This document shows positions 40,932-48,837 of a DNA stretch of 64,000 nt, in pieces. Origin of the DNA: Flavobacteriales bacterium (lineage in GTDB: Bacteria > Bacteroidota > Bacteroidia > UBA10329); NCBI GenBank assembly GCA_020635495.1, contig JACJZQ010000009.1, forward strand, positions 1-64,000. Reading direction: 5' to 3'. Each line of letters opens with the position of its first letter. Within the stretch, counting starts at the first letter, position 1. The translations under genes were made by a program, and so were the position numbers. A model generated the notes under the pieces. The model searched no databases, was not told the origin of the DNA, and saw only the letters and a program-made list of their open reading frames with translations.

Positions 40932-42236
40932 TTACAGCTTATTCTTCGCTTCAATCCAACGGCTCATGAATTCGGTGCTGCGCATGGTATGATGCATCAG
41001 CATGGAACCGATAAAATTCTGTTGGCGATGGGTTTCCAGGTTGGCTTGTAATTCTTCCAATCGTTGGATGAAAGCGTTGCCGAGTTCTTCTTTCGGATAA
41101 ACCTGATCAATGATCTCCACGCCATGCTGTTGCGCGATTTCCCAAGCTACTTTATCGGTATACAATTGAATGGCTGCTTGCGCGAAGTCTTCGGGTGAAT
41201 CGGCAATCATTCCGCTCCAAGGCAAGCTTCCGTGCATGGCTTCTGCCCCAATGGAAGTAGTAACACTTGGCGTACCGCATTGCATGGCTTCCACGAGTTT
41301 GCCTTTCAGTCCAGCACCGTAACGAATTGGCGCCAAAAGCACCCGTGCGTTGCTGATAACCTCTGTTGCAGATTCCGCTCGACCTTTAATGAGAAAGCCA
41401 TCTTTATCTGCATGCAACTGACGGTGTTTGTCCGAACAGTAGGCGCCATAAACGTGCATTTCCGCTTCGGGAAGTTGCTTGCGGATAAGCGGCCAAATGT
41501 CTGATTTCAGATACTGAACCGCATCCCAATTGGGTGAATGCAGGAAATTGCCAATGGTGACGAAATGTTGTCTTTTCTCGAAAACCCCACCCCTAGCCCC
41601 TTCTCCGCCTAAGGCGGAAGGGGAACTGTCATGTTGATTGGCCGTTTGCTCGAAGCTGTACCCCCCTCCTTTGGAGGGGTCGGGGGAGGCTAACATAAAA
41701 GGCAAATAATGCAGCAACGCCTCATCCACTTTGAAGGTGGTTTTCAGCACCTCTATTTCGTATCCTGAGATGATGAGCGAAACATCGCAGCGGTAAATGC
41801 TGGCAATCTCTCTTCTTGCTAATTCATTGAATAGGTCAACGGTTTGAAATTCACGGTTCTGTTTCAATGCTTCTTGCCGCGCATGGCGTAGACAATGCAG
41901 GTCTTCGGTGTCCAGAATTCTAATAGCATTGGGGCAATTCTCCGCCACGCGCCAACCGAATTGTTCTTCCGTCATAAAGCGGTCGAAAAGCACCATTTGC
42001 GGATTGAGTTGCCGCACAAAATCATCGAATGAAGAATCGTTGAGTTTTACCGAAACCTGCTTTACTCCGAAATCTGAAAGATCAACTGCATACTCACTTT
42101 CGGCTGCTGCGGTGGCAAACGTGATTTCCCAGCCTTGCTTTTGGACCAATTCAATCAACTGTAACATCCGACTGCCCGCAGCCGAAGAATTCGGTTCGGG
42201 AAAAACGGTGCCGAGAATCAGAAACCTGCGTTGCAT
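40932..42236 (-). CDS. GT-B-fold glycosyltransferase with an in-frame repeat insertion
   Basis: A 434-residue family 4-like glycosyltransferase. It starts RRFLILGTVFPEPNSSAAGSRML, a typical GT-B N-lobe. The donor-binding C-lobe has HFVTIGNFLHSPNWDAVQYL, then VLLAPIRYGAGLKGKLVEAMQCGTPSVTT, with the usual E-x7-E-like region and GAGLKGK. Between the lobes lies a foreign-looking stretch, SPDPSKGGGYSFEQTANQHDSSPSALGGEGARGG, encoded by two intergenic-type repeats (41579-41626 and 41660-41690). The insertion keeps the frame and sits in the inter-lobe linker. ATG 42236 is chosen; a GTG at 42287 would add 17 residues. Sugar and acceptor unknown. Confidence 0.82.
   Translation of the reverse strand: MQRRFLILGTVFPEPNSSAAGSRMLQLIELVQKQGWEITFATAAAESEYAVDLSDFGVKQVSVKLNDSSFDDFVRQLNPQMVLFDRFMTEEQFGWRVAENCPNAIRILDTEDLHCLRHARQEALKQNREFQTVDLFNELARREIASIYRCDVSLIISGYEIEVLKTTFKVDEALLHYLPFMLASPDPSKGGGYSFEQTANQHDSSPSALGGEGARGGVFEKRQHFVTIGNFLHSPNWDAVQYLKSDIWPLIRKQLPEAEMHVYGAYCSDKHRQLHADKDGFLIKGRAESATEVISNARVLLAPIRYGAGLKGKLVEAMQCGTPSVTTSIGAEAMHGSLPWSGMIADSPEDFAQAAIQLYTDKVAWEIAQQHGVEIIDQVYPKEELGNAFIQRLEELQANLETHRQQNFIGSMLMHHTMRSTEFMSRWIEAKNKL
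41579..41690. repeat. GC-rich interspersed repeats lying inside a coding gene
   Basis: Two modules: CCCCACCCCTAGCCCCTTC with the palindrome TCCGCCTAAGGCGGA (41604-41618), and CCCCCCTCCTTTGGAGGGG with GTCGGGGGAGG (41660-41690). Sequences of this look normally sit between genes in this phylum. Here they encode a Gly/Ser/Pro linker in the glycosyltransferase. Confidence 0.65.
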
Positions 42237-42287
42237 GAATGGCTCAAACGTATTGAATAACTTCGGTCGACACCAAAAACCATTCAC

Positions 42288-42608
42288 ATGAAAACGGCTT
42301 ACCTCTCATTTCTCGGCATTGTCGGAATCGGCTTTGCAGCATTCTTCTTCATTACGCTTGGTCCGCATCTGGCCGAAAACCTAGATGTTGTTGCGGCCTT
42401 CAAAGCAGGTTACGTCAATCCCTACTCATCTGGCTTTGCCACCGATGCCATCTGCTGCTGGTTGGTGCTTGCCGCTTGGGTTGTTTACGAGAAGTTTGAA
42501 AAAGGCATTAAACACGGTTGGATTGCTTTGCTGATAGGTTTGGTGCCAGGCGTTGCCACGGCATTTGCGCTATATCTGGTGATGAGGATGAGGCAAAGCA
42601 AATCCTAA
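42288..42608 (+). CDS. DUF2834-type small membrane protein
   Basis: A 106-residue protein with three predicted transmembrane helices (YLSFLGIVGIGFAAFFFITLG, GFATDAICCWLVLAAWVVYE and GWIALLIGLVPGVATAFALYLVM). The pattern, including the GFATDAICCWLVLAAWV block after an exposed loop, is that of the DUF2834 family. Function is unknown. It begins 51 bases after the divergent glycosyltransferase start and is followed by the zinc-finger-like gene 41 bases later. Confidence 0.75.
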   Translation: MKTAYLSFLGIVGIGFAAFFFITLGPHLAENLDVVAAFKAGYVNPYSSGFATDAICCWLVLAAWVVYEKFEKGIKHGWIALLIGLVPGVATAFALYLVMRMRQSKS

Positions 42609-42649
42609 ACCAAGAATACAGAATTGGCTATTTTCGACCGTACAGAATA

Positions 42650-43006
42650 ATGAGAGGGAATAGCAATAGAAAACGGCCAAAGAATCGGTTCAATCCGCAT
42701 TGCATTTTTTGCGGAAAAAGGTTTCGATTCGCAGATTCTTTGGTTAAACATGTTAATGATCACACTGAACTTTCAGAGGAGGTGATGAATGATTACATAT
42801 CCGACATCAACCAAAGTCTGTTACCGCGGAAGAAATTCTCAACTTTTTTGAAGAAAGAAAATCCCCCTAAGAGTAAAGTACCCAAATCTCTTAAAGCTAG
42901 AAGGAAGGCTAATCTATTCTCTGGTATTTACAGTTCTCGTGCCGCGGGTGGTTCACCGTTCATCTCGATACCAATGGGAGGACAAACTGGGTGGCGCAGA
43001 CGATAA
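42650..43006 (+). CDS. Small basic protein with a classical C2H2 zinc-finger motif
   Basis: A 118-residue, very basic protein. Residues 18-38 read CIFCGKRFRFADSLVKHVNDH. That is C-x2-C-x3-F-x5-L-x2-H-x3-H, the full TFIIIA-type consensus with both core hydrophobic residues (F25, L31) and ligands C18, C21, H34 and H38. The flanks are Arg/Lys-rich (RKRPKNRF before it; KKFSTFLKKENPPKSKVPKSLKARRK by position 75-100), fitting nucleic acid binding. The tail is Gly/Ser/Arg-rich. I chose ATG 42650, the first Met that keeps the finger. The local bases are AT-rich compared with pdxH next to it. It is not like Ros/MucR, whose zinc site differs. No proven function. Confidence 0.7.
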   Translation: MRGNSNRKRPKNRFNPHCIFCGKRFRFADSLVKHVNDHTELSEEVMNDYISDINQSLLPRKKFSTFLKKENPPKSKVPKSLKARRKANLFSGIYSSRAAGGSPFISIPMGGQTGWRRR

Positions 43007-43027
43007 TTTTAGATGGGTTTGAAATAA

Positions 43028-43684
43028 ATGAGCTTAGAAGAAGTCCGTAATTACATCAACCACATCAGGCGCGAAATGATGGGCAAACCGCTTTCGCGAG
43101 CCGACCTTGACGAAAACCCATTGGAGCAGTTTGCGAAGTGGATGGAAGAAGCCGTGAATGCGCAGATTCTGGACCCATACGCCATGTGCCTGAGCACGGT
43201 CAACTCGGCTGGGCATCCATCATCGCGCATTGTGTATTGGCGCGATGTGGAAAGTGACGGTTTCGTATTCTATACCAACTACAACAGCCGCAAAGGCATT
43301 GAGATAGCGGCCAATCCGTACGTGGCGCTCAACTTTCATTGGAGCGAATTGGACCGACAGATCCGTATTGAAGGGCCGATCAGAAAAGTATCTACGGAAA
43401 TGTCTGATACTTACTGGGCCACGCGTCCGCGCGAAAGCCGCATTGGTGCTTGGGCTTCGGCACAGAGCAGTATTGTTTCAAGCCCGGATCAATTGCAAAA
43501 ATCGGTTGAGAAGCTGCATGAGCAGTTCGGTGAGGGTGAAATTCCCCGCCCGGCACATTGGGGCGGTTATGTGGTAGAACCCGATCGCATTGAGTTTTGG
43601 CAAGGTCGCCCAAGCCGCTTGCACGACCGTTTTGTGTACATCAAAGCGGGAGATGATTGGGCCATGGAGCAACTATCTCCGTAA
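43028..43684 (+). CDS. pdxH: Pyridoxamine 5'-phosphate oxidase
   Basis: A 218-residue FMN enzyme that oxidises pyridoxine or pyridoxamine phosphate to PLP. FMN-binding SSRIVYWRDVESDGFVFYTNYNSRKG (residues about 59-84) and ASAQSS are typical. The substrate-binding Arg and His are in the hallmark FWQGRPSRLHDRFVY. The protein ends WAMEQLSP, a slight change from the usual RLSP/RLAP. Normal length. It follows the zinc-finger-like gene by 21 bases and is followed by a bidirectional terminator. Confidence 0.95.
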   Translation: MSLEEVRNYINHIRREMMGKPLSRADLDENPLEQFAKWMEEAVNAQILDPYAMCLSTVNSAGHPSSRIVYWRDVESDGFVFYTNYNSRKGIEIAANPYVALNFHWSELDRQIRIEGPIRKVSTEMSDTYWATRPRESRIGAWASAQSSIVSSPDQLQKSVEKLHEQFGEGEIPRPAHWGGYVVEPDRIEFWQGRPSRLHDRFVYIKAGDDWAMEQLSP

Positions 43685-43704
43685 GGAAGAAAAATGTTGA
43701 AATG

Positions 43705-43745
43705 AAAAAAGGAGAAAACGTGCTGCTACGTTTTCTCCTTTTTCG
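43705..43745. terminator. Bidirectional terminator between pdxH and the PHP phosphatase
   Basis: The long stem GGAGAAAACG / CGTTTTCTCC is flanked by an A-run on the left and a T-run on the right, so it can end transcripts from both convergent genes. Confidence 0.8.
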
Positions 43746-43763
43746 TTTTTCCTTTTCTCCAAA

Positions 43764-44630
43764 CTATAGGTCGTAGCCGTCTTCGGTCAGGCCAACTTCC
43801 GTCCACTCTCCATCAACTAGAATAACGCAGTTGTCGTAGCCAACATCCAGAAGAATGCCTGCTGCAGTTTCAAAATCGCCAAGAATTTCTGTTGGAACAT
43901 GTGCATCGCTATTGATCTGCACAGGAATATCCAGCTTCAAGGCCTCTTCCAGAATCCATTTGCTTGGATATGTGTCTGTTGCGCGCTTCTTGTACAGCCC
44001 GCGGGTATTCACTTCCATAATGGCATCAGACTTCGAGATCACCTCCAAGGTGTTCATTACCTCATCTCGATACCATTTCTCATCCTCCGAGAAGAAATGC
44101 TCACGCACGTTCTGCATCTTGATCTTATCCAAATGACCCACAATTTCAGGGCAATCTTCCACGATCATTTCTCGCGTTAGCTCATAATAGCGTCTTACAG
44201 CCGCTTCAACGTTACCACCGAAAATCTCGTGCAGTCCTTTCTTGAACACGTCCAACGGACCATCAATTTCCCACCCCTTTCCACTTTTGAATGAGTCAAC
44301 GAAATGGATAGAACCCACCGTATAATCCAAACCCGCAGTTTGCAGAAAATCGGCCGTTGGCCCCATCTTATCCGGAATGTAATCGACCTCCATTCCGAGT
44401 AGGATCTCTATCCGGTCTTCGTACTTTTTCTTCAGGCGGTAGATCTCATCGCAATACCCCTCAAGGTCGTCCATTTTCATGGCCCATTTGCAATCGAAAA
44501 ACGGAACCGGTGCATGAGAAGAAAAGCCGTATACGGGCATTTCGAGTTCAAGCGCCTTGCGGATGTAATCTTCGGGCGCGTTGGTGCCATCACAATAATT
44601 CGTGTGGCTGTGGTAATTCGTCCAGGACAT
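43764..44630 (-). CDS. PHP-family histidinol-phosphatase-like hydrolase
   Basis: A 288-residue metallo-phosphoesterase of the PHP domain (HisK type). The metal ligands are in NYHSHTNYCDGT at the N-terminus, then the ME of GMEVDYI, VGSIHFVD, EIVGHLDKIK and the final INSDAHVPTEIL. It likely removes phosphate from L-histidinol phosphate or a related sugar phosphate. Other his genes are not adjacent, so the substrate is not certain. The gene is single. The 160 bases upstream hold nothing I recognise. Confidence 0.85.
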   Translation of the reverse strand: MSWTNYHSHTNYCDGTNAPEDYIRKALELEMPVYGFSSHAPVPFFDCKWAMKMDDLEGYCDEIYRLKKKYEDRIEILLGMEVDYIPDKMGPTADFLQTAGLDYTVGSIHFVDSFKSGKGWEIDGPLDVFKKGLHEIFGGNVEAAVRRYYELTREMIVEDCPEIVGHLDKIKMQNVREHFFSEDEKWYRDEVMNTLEVISKSDAIMEVNTRGLYKKRATDTYPSKWILEEALKLDIPVQINSDAHVPTEILGDFETAAGILLDVGYDNCVILVDGEWTEVGLTEDGYDL

Positions 44631-44789
44631 TTTTAAATGTGATGAGGCGAGTTGTTGTTGATGTGAATTCGGTATGGCGTCAGTTACGCTCCAGAATGAG
44701 ATATGCTATGGGGAGTGTTAACGCGAATGCAGAGTTTCTGGTTACGAAAATAATGTTCGATGTTGTAAAAACTAACGGTACGCCATTAA

Positions 44790-45851
44790 TTATGCCCGCA
44801 AATAGAAATCCTCGCCCATTCCGAACATTTCTTTGATCTCGATTTTCTCGCCATCACGGTTTTTGATGTAGCCGTTAAAGAAACCGTACGGCCCTTGGTA
44901 TTTGCTTCGCAGAATGAGCAAGTTCACGTCTACTGCCGTGTGAATTACTGGGCGGAACTCAAGGTCCACTTTACCGTAGTTGTCCTTTATAAACCAAGTG
45001 CCTTTGTAGCCATCTGGTCGCGTTACTCTAATGGGTGGAAGCACACTCAACTTTCCATCATGCCACAGGCAATTCTCGTTGTTCTTCTCGTGGTCGAGAA
45101 TCTGATTGTCGGTGCAATTGAAGCCAATAATCTTGCCTTCTGCATCTCGTCCCATTCCAGTTACCCAATCGTAAACGGTTGGATACGGATAGTAGCCTTT
45201 GTGATCATCAATTATCAGTTGACTGATCTTCTCCGGGAACGGAATCACGTCCTTTCCGAACTGAATGCTACCCGAAACGGGCATCAGGCATTTGTGCGAA
45301 TACATGGCGCGTTTCTCCGAAAATGGCATGCACACCACCATGGGTTCGTAACGCTTCACATCATGGTTTCCCTTGAATTTAGCTTCAACATCCGGCAACC
45401 CTTTCTGATTTCGGATGGAAGCTTTGAGTTCAAGCAAGTTTGCGTTCAGATCATGCTTGGCGTGAAGCGTAAAATTCTTGCTCTTGTAAATGGATTCGGT
45501 GCCGAAAAGGCCTGTTGCCACATCAATTGACCACGGAGCCACCTTCTTCTCGTAGCGGTATTTCTTGTTGTTGACGATGTCGTAAACGATGAACTGCACC
45601 AACGAGATCTTCTTGGCGTTGTAAATGGCAACCATCACGAAATGCGTTCCGTTGCTGATCTGAAACGCCTGCCATTCTCGCAGTTGCATCCATTTCAACA
45701 AGCGCGGCAGCGGCAACTTGTAAGGTTGTTCGGCATCGATCAAATTCGGGTTCGGAATCGGCCCATCGAATGAAGCATACTGGAACTTCCCTTTCTCGTA
45801 AAGTTGTGCTGGTGCTGGCTGTAATGGCCGCTTGTAGGTTTTGCCGGTCAT
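44790..45851 (-). CDS. DUF2804 family protein
   Basis: A 353-residue soluble protein without signal peptide. It has the DUF2804 look: a GPIPNPNLIDAEQPY start, LPRLLKWMQLREWQAFQISNGTHF near residue 50, an internal HKGYYPYPTVYDWVTGMG and a final GPYGFFNGYIKNRDGEKIEIKEMFGMGED. The family resembles lipocalin-like or tocopherol-cyclase-like beta-barrels. A role in lipid or pigment handling is only a guess. The gene stands alone and is divergent from a histidine kinase. Confidence 0.75.
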   Translation of the reverse strand: MTGKTYKRPLQPAPAQLYEKGKFQYASFDGPIPNPNLIDAEQPYKLPLPRLLKWMQLREWQAFQISNGTHFVMVAIYNAKKISLVQFIVYDIVNNKKYRYEKKVAPWSIDVATGLFGTESIYKSKNFTLHAKHDLNANLLELKASIRNQKGLPDVEAKFKGNHDVKRYEPMVVCMPFSEKRAMYSHKCLMPVSGSIQFGKDVIPFPEKISQLIIDDHKGYYPYPTVYDWVTGMGRDAEGKIIGFNCTDNQILDHEKNNENCLWHDGKLSVLPPIRVTRPDGYKGTWFIKDNYGKVDLEFRPVIHTAVDVNLLILRSKYQGPYGFFNGYIKNRDGEKIEIKEMFGMGEDFYLRA

Positions 45852-45905
45852 GGTGCGAATTTAGAATGAATTATCTCCTGTCTTCTCTCCCTACTTTTAG
45901 CCGCC

Positions 45906-48788
45906 ATGAAACGGCTGTTGAGTTTCCTTCTTTTCCTGCCATTATGCTTCGCTGGTTTCGCGCAGCAGCCGTTCTCGTACTCCCTACAACCTGACGAGAT
46001 TCCGAGCAAGGAGGTTTATCGGGTCATTCAGGATGACGAAGGCTACATCTGGGTCGGTTGCAACGCGGGTCTTTTCCGTTACGATGGTGATCGTTTCAAG
46101 CATTATCTAAATGCAGAAATGAGCGGTCGCGCGCTATCCAATCTGGAGATCGATCCTTTCGGAAGGATCTGGTGCGGAAGCTTTACAGGTCAGATCTTTT
46201 TCGTGGAGAATGACAGCCTGAAGCTTTTTGCGGACTGGTCGGGAAAGGAGAAGCAGTTCCCTGCGTTCAGAACAACAGACGATGGCGTTTGGATCACTTC
46301 TGACGATGGGCTTCATCATCTTACATACGATAACGAACACGCCCTGAACCTTGCGTTTGCTCCTCTGGAAGATCAGAACCATTGCGAAAACGTGGAGTTC
46401 TGTTCAGATAGCACCTTGCTCGTCTATTCCATCTACAACGGGTTCTACCGTATTTCACCCAGCAAAGAGAGCAGATGGCTTAACGTTCCGATTGAACTCA
46501 ACTCGTTTCTGGAAGGTCGGGTTCATTTCTTTGAATGGGAAGGCAAACAGCTCGCCCTTTGGCAACGGAATTCGGATGGAAAAGTGGCTTGGGTAGAGAT
46601 GCTTGACAATCGGGTTGAGTTGTTTGAACCGTTAGCTGAAACTGAAATCACCTCACGGGTAAACCGAGTTTCTGTTGGAACACAGAACGAAATATGGGTT
46701 TGCACCAACGCTGGAGCCATCAGAATTGATGGAGAAGACCAGAGGACACTTTTCCCAGATCAACGCATTTCAGATGTGCTGCCTGACCGAGAAGGAAATT
46801 ACTGGTGCACCACACTCGACAATGGCGTTTTCATCATGCCCAGCTTGGCCATTCCGCACTTCGGAAAGGAGTTTTTTGGAGAATCGCTTTCGAACATCAT
46901 TTCATTATCGAAGGCCAAAAACGGTGAAATTCTGCTCGGACATGCTGATGGAAACGTGTCGTCTTTCAACCGAAAATCGGAAACGCTGCAAACCGTCCTT
47001 GAATCGAAAAAAGGAATTCATCGGTCGGTTGAAAAACTGGTTTTTGACACCGGTCGATTGCTAGCTGCGCGTGGACCACTTACTGTTCAGAAAAACAATA
47101 GGTCCGTGGATGTTCTGGAAGGAGGAAACGCCAAAGACATCATTCCACTTGCGGGCGACACCTTAGTGATTGCCACGGTAACGGAACTGGCAAAACTCTA
47201 TCCCTCACAATCGGGAAGTTGGCATCGGGAAACCCTGCGAGAAGGCTTTTGCCGAAAGGTGACCGTCACTTCGAAAGGCTTGATTTGGGCAGCTTTCAAG
47301 GATGGGATTTTTCACGGAGATGGCGAAAATCTTGAGGCTTTCTTAAAGGACGGAAAGCCCGTTTTTGCTGCGGATATCCAAGTGGATGCTTCAAACAATG
47401 TTTGGATAGCCACGATTTCGAACGGGTTACTGAAGGTTGCTGAAGGAAAGGTCATTAAGGAATTCAACACCTCAAACGGGTTGGCTTCTGACAACCTTCA
47501 TTGCATGGCGCTTGCCAACGACACCGTTTGGATTGCCCACGCCAATGGTTTGGACCGTTTCGTAAACGGAGAATTCCACCATTTCAACCTATTGGACGGA
47601 ATGCCGTTGAAAGAAGTCAATGATATTCTGGTTGCCGATGGCTTCGTTTACCTCGCTTCACATAGTGGATTAACGGTTCTTCCGACCAACGCTGAAGCCG
47701 AAAATCAGACTGCTCCGAAACTCATCACCAACGCCATTTCGCTGGGCGATAGTCTCATTTCAAATTCGGACAATGCTTCATCCAATTACAAATTCAACGA
47801 ACTGAAAGTCGACCTTTCGGTGCTTGCATTCCGAAGTCGGGCAAGCTGCAAAGTGAAGTATCGACTGATCGGTTTGGACACCACTTGGGCGGAACAGACA
47901 GGCAATCACATTGAGATCGTTTACAACGCACTTCCTGCGGGAAATTTCCAGTTTGAGGCCTTTGCGATGAACGAAGATGGTGTGCAAAGTGAGGAACTCG
48001 TTTCGTTCAGCTTCACCATAAACCCACCCTTTTGGCAAACGTGGTGGTTCTATCTTTTAGTGGCTGTTCTGTCCATCGGACTGGTTTCGGGATTGTTCCT
48101 GCTTCGCATCCGACACATCAACCGTAAAGCCGCGTTGGAACATGCGGTTGTGACTTCAAAACTCACGGCATTGCGTTCACAGATGAACCCGCATTTCCTA
48201 TTCAATGCGCTCAATTCCATTCAGGAGCTGGTGTTGAGCAAAGACACGAAAAATGCCATCCGCTACCTCGGAACATTCTCTGGTCTTACCAGGAAGATCT
48301 TGGAGAATTCGGCTAAGGAAACCGTACGGCTCTCTGAAGAAATTGAGATGCTGAACCAATACCTTGAATTGGAAAAACTGCGTTTTGGCGAAACACTGGA
48401 AATTTCAATCGTGGTTAATCCAGAGATCGATCAAGAAGGAATTCGCATTCCGCCCATGCTTATTCAGCCTTATGTTGAAAATGCCCTGAAACACGGCCTG
48501 CTTCATCTTCAAACCGACAGAAAACTGTACTTGAAATTCGGGCAGGAAAAAGATTTCTTGGTTGTTACCGTTGAAGACAATGGCGTTGGGCGCGCCAAGG
48601 CCGAAGAAATCGCGAAGCAGAAAAAGAAGCACCAGAGTTTCTCCTCTGAAGCCACAGAAAACCGTTTGCGCTCCATGAAAAACACAGCCAATGTTTCGGG
48701 TTCGGTTGAGATCAATGACCTTTACGTGGATGGAATACCAGCAGGTACCAAAGTGGTGCTGCGCATACCGATCGGGAGTTTCATATAA
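45906..48788 (+). CDS. Two-component propeller sensor histidine kinase (LytS-type)
   Basis: A 960-residue hybrid-free sensor. The signal peptide is MKRLLSFLLFLPLCFAGFAQQ. Residues about 25-610 form a beta-propeller of two-component-regulator repeats (EGYIWVGCNAGLFRYDG, FGRIWCGSFTGQIFF, NNVWIATISNGLLKV). A Y_Y_Y domain follows (ADVF-type FQFEAFAMNEDGVQSEEL), then one membrane helix (FYLLVAVLSIGLVSGLFLL). The His_kinase domain carries the phosphorylatable His in SQMNPHFLFNALNSIQ. The ATPase has PYVENALKHGL and VEDNGVGR. The sensor domain is periplasmic; its ligand is unknown. The cognate regulator may be the LytTR protein at 53831 or the one at 61297. Divergent from DUF2804. Confidence 0.92.
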   Translation: MKRLLSFLLFLPLCFAGFAQQPFSYSLQPDEIPSKEVYRVIQDDEGYIWVGCNAGLFRYDGDRFKHYLNAEMSGRALSNLEIDPFGRIWCGSFTGQIFFVENDSLKLFADWSGKEKQFPAFRTTDDGVWITSDDGLHHLTYDNEHALNLAFAPLEDQNHCENVEFCSDSTLLVYSIYNGFYRISPSKESRWLNVPIELNSFLEGRVHFFEWEGKQLALWQRNSDGKVAWVEMLDNRVELFEPLAETEITSRVNRVSVGTQNEIWVCTNAGAIRIDGEDQRTLFPDQRISDVLPDREGNYWCTTLDNGVFIMPSLAIPHFGKEFFGESLSNIISLSKAKNGEILLGHADGNVSSFNRKSETLQTVLESKKGIHRSVEKLVFDTGRLLAARGPLTVQKNNRSVDVLEGGNAKDIIPLAGDTLVIATVTELAKLYPSQSGSWHRETLREGFCRKVTVTSKGLIWAAFKDGIFHGDGENLEAFLKDGKPVFAADIQVDASNNVWIATISNGLLKVAEGKVIKEFNTSNGLASDNLHCMALANDTVWIAHANGLDRFVNGEFHHFNLLDGMPLKEVNDILVADGFVYLASHSGLTVLPTNAEAENQTAPKLITNAISLGDSLISNSDNASSNYKFNELKVDLSVLAFRSRASCKVKYRLIGLDTTWAEQTGNHIEIVYNALPAGNFQFEAFAMNEDGVQSEELVSFSFTINPPFWQTWWFYLLVAVLSIGLVSGLFLLRIRHINRKAALEHAVVTSKLTALRSQMNPHFLFNALNSIQELVLSKDTKNAIRYLGTFSGLTRKILENSAKETVRLSEEIEMLNQYLELEKLRFGETLEISIVVNPEIDQEGIRIPPMLIQPYVENALKHGLLHLQTDRKLYLKFGQEKDFLVVTVEDNGVGRAKAEEIAKQKKKHQSFSSEATENRLRSMKNTANVSGSVEINDLYVDGIPAGTKVVLRIPIGSFI

Positions 48789-48837
48789 GTGGACTGAATC
48801 GAACCAACTCATAGCGTGTTGGTATATATTAGCCCAT

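Noticed and set aside
44631..44789. Small gene or RNA in the gap upstream of the PHP phosphatase gene
   Set aside because: No convincing frame, hairpin or promoter was seen in these 159 bases; longer frames crossing it are shadows of the flanking genes.
48691..48837. N-terminal extension of the TPR-HTH protein overlapping the kinase gene
   Set aside because: The extension is a shifted-frame shadow of the kinase C-terminus and would hide a good signal peptide that starts at 48838 or 48847.
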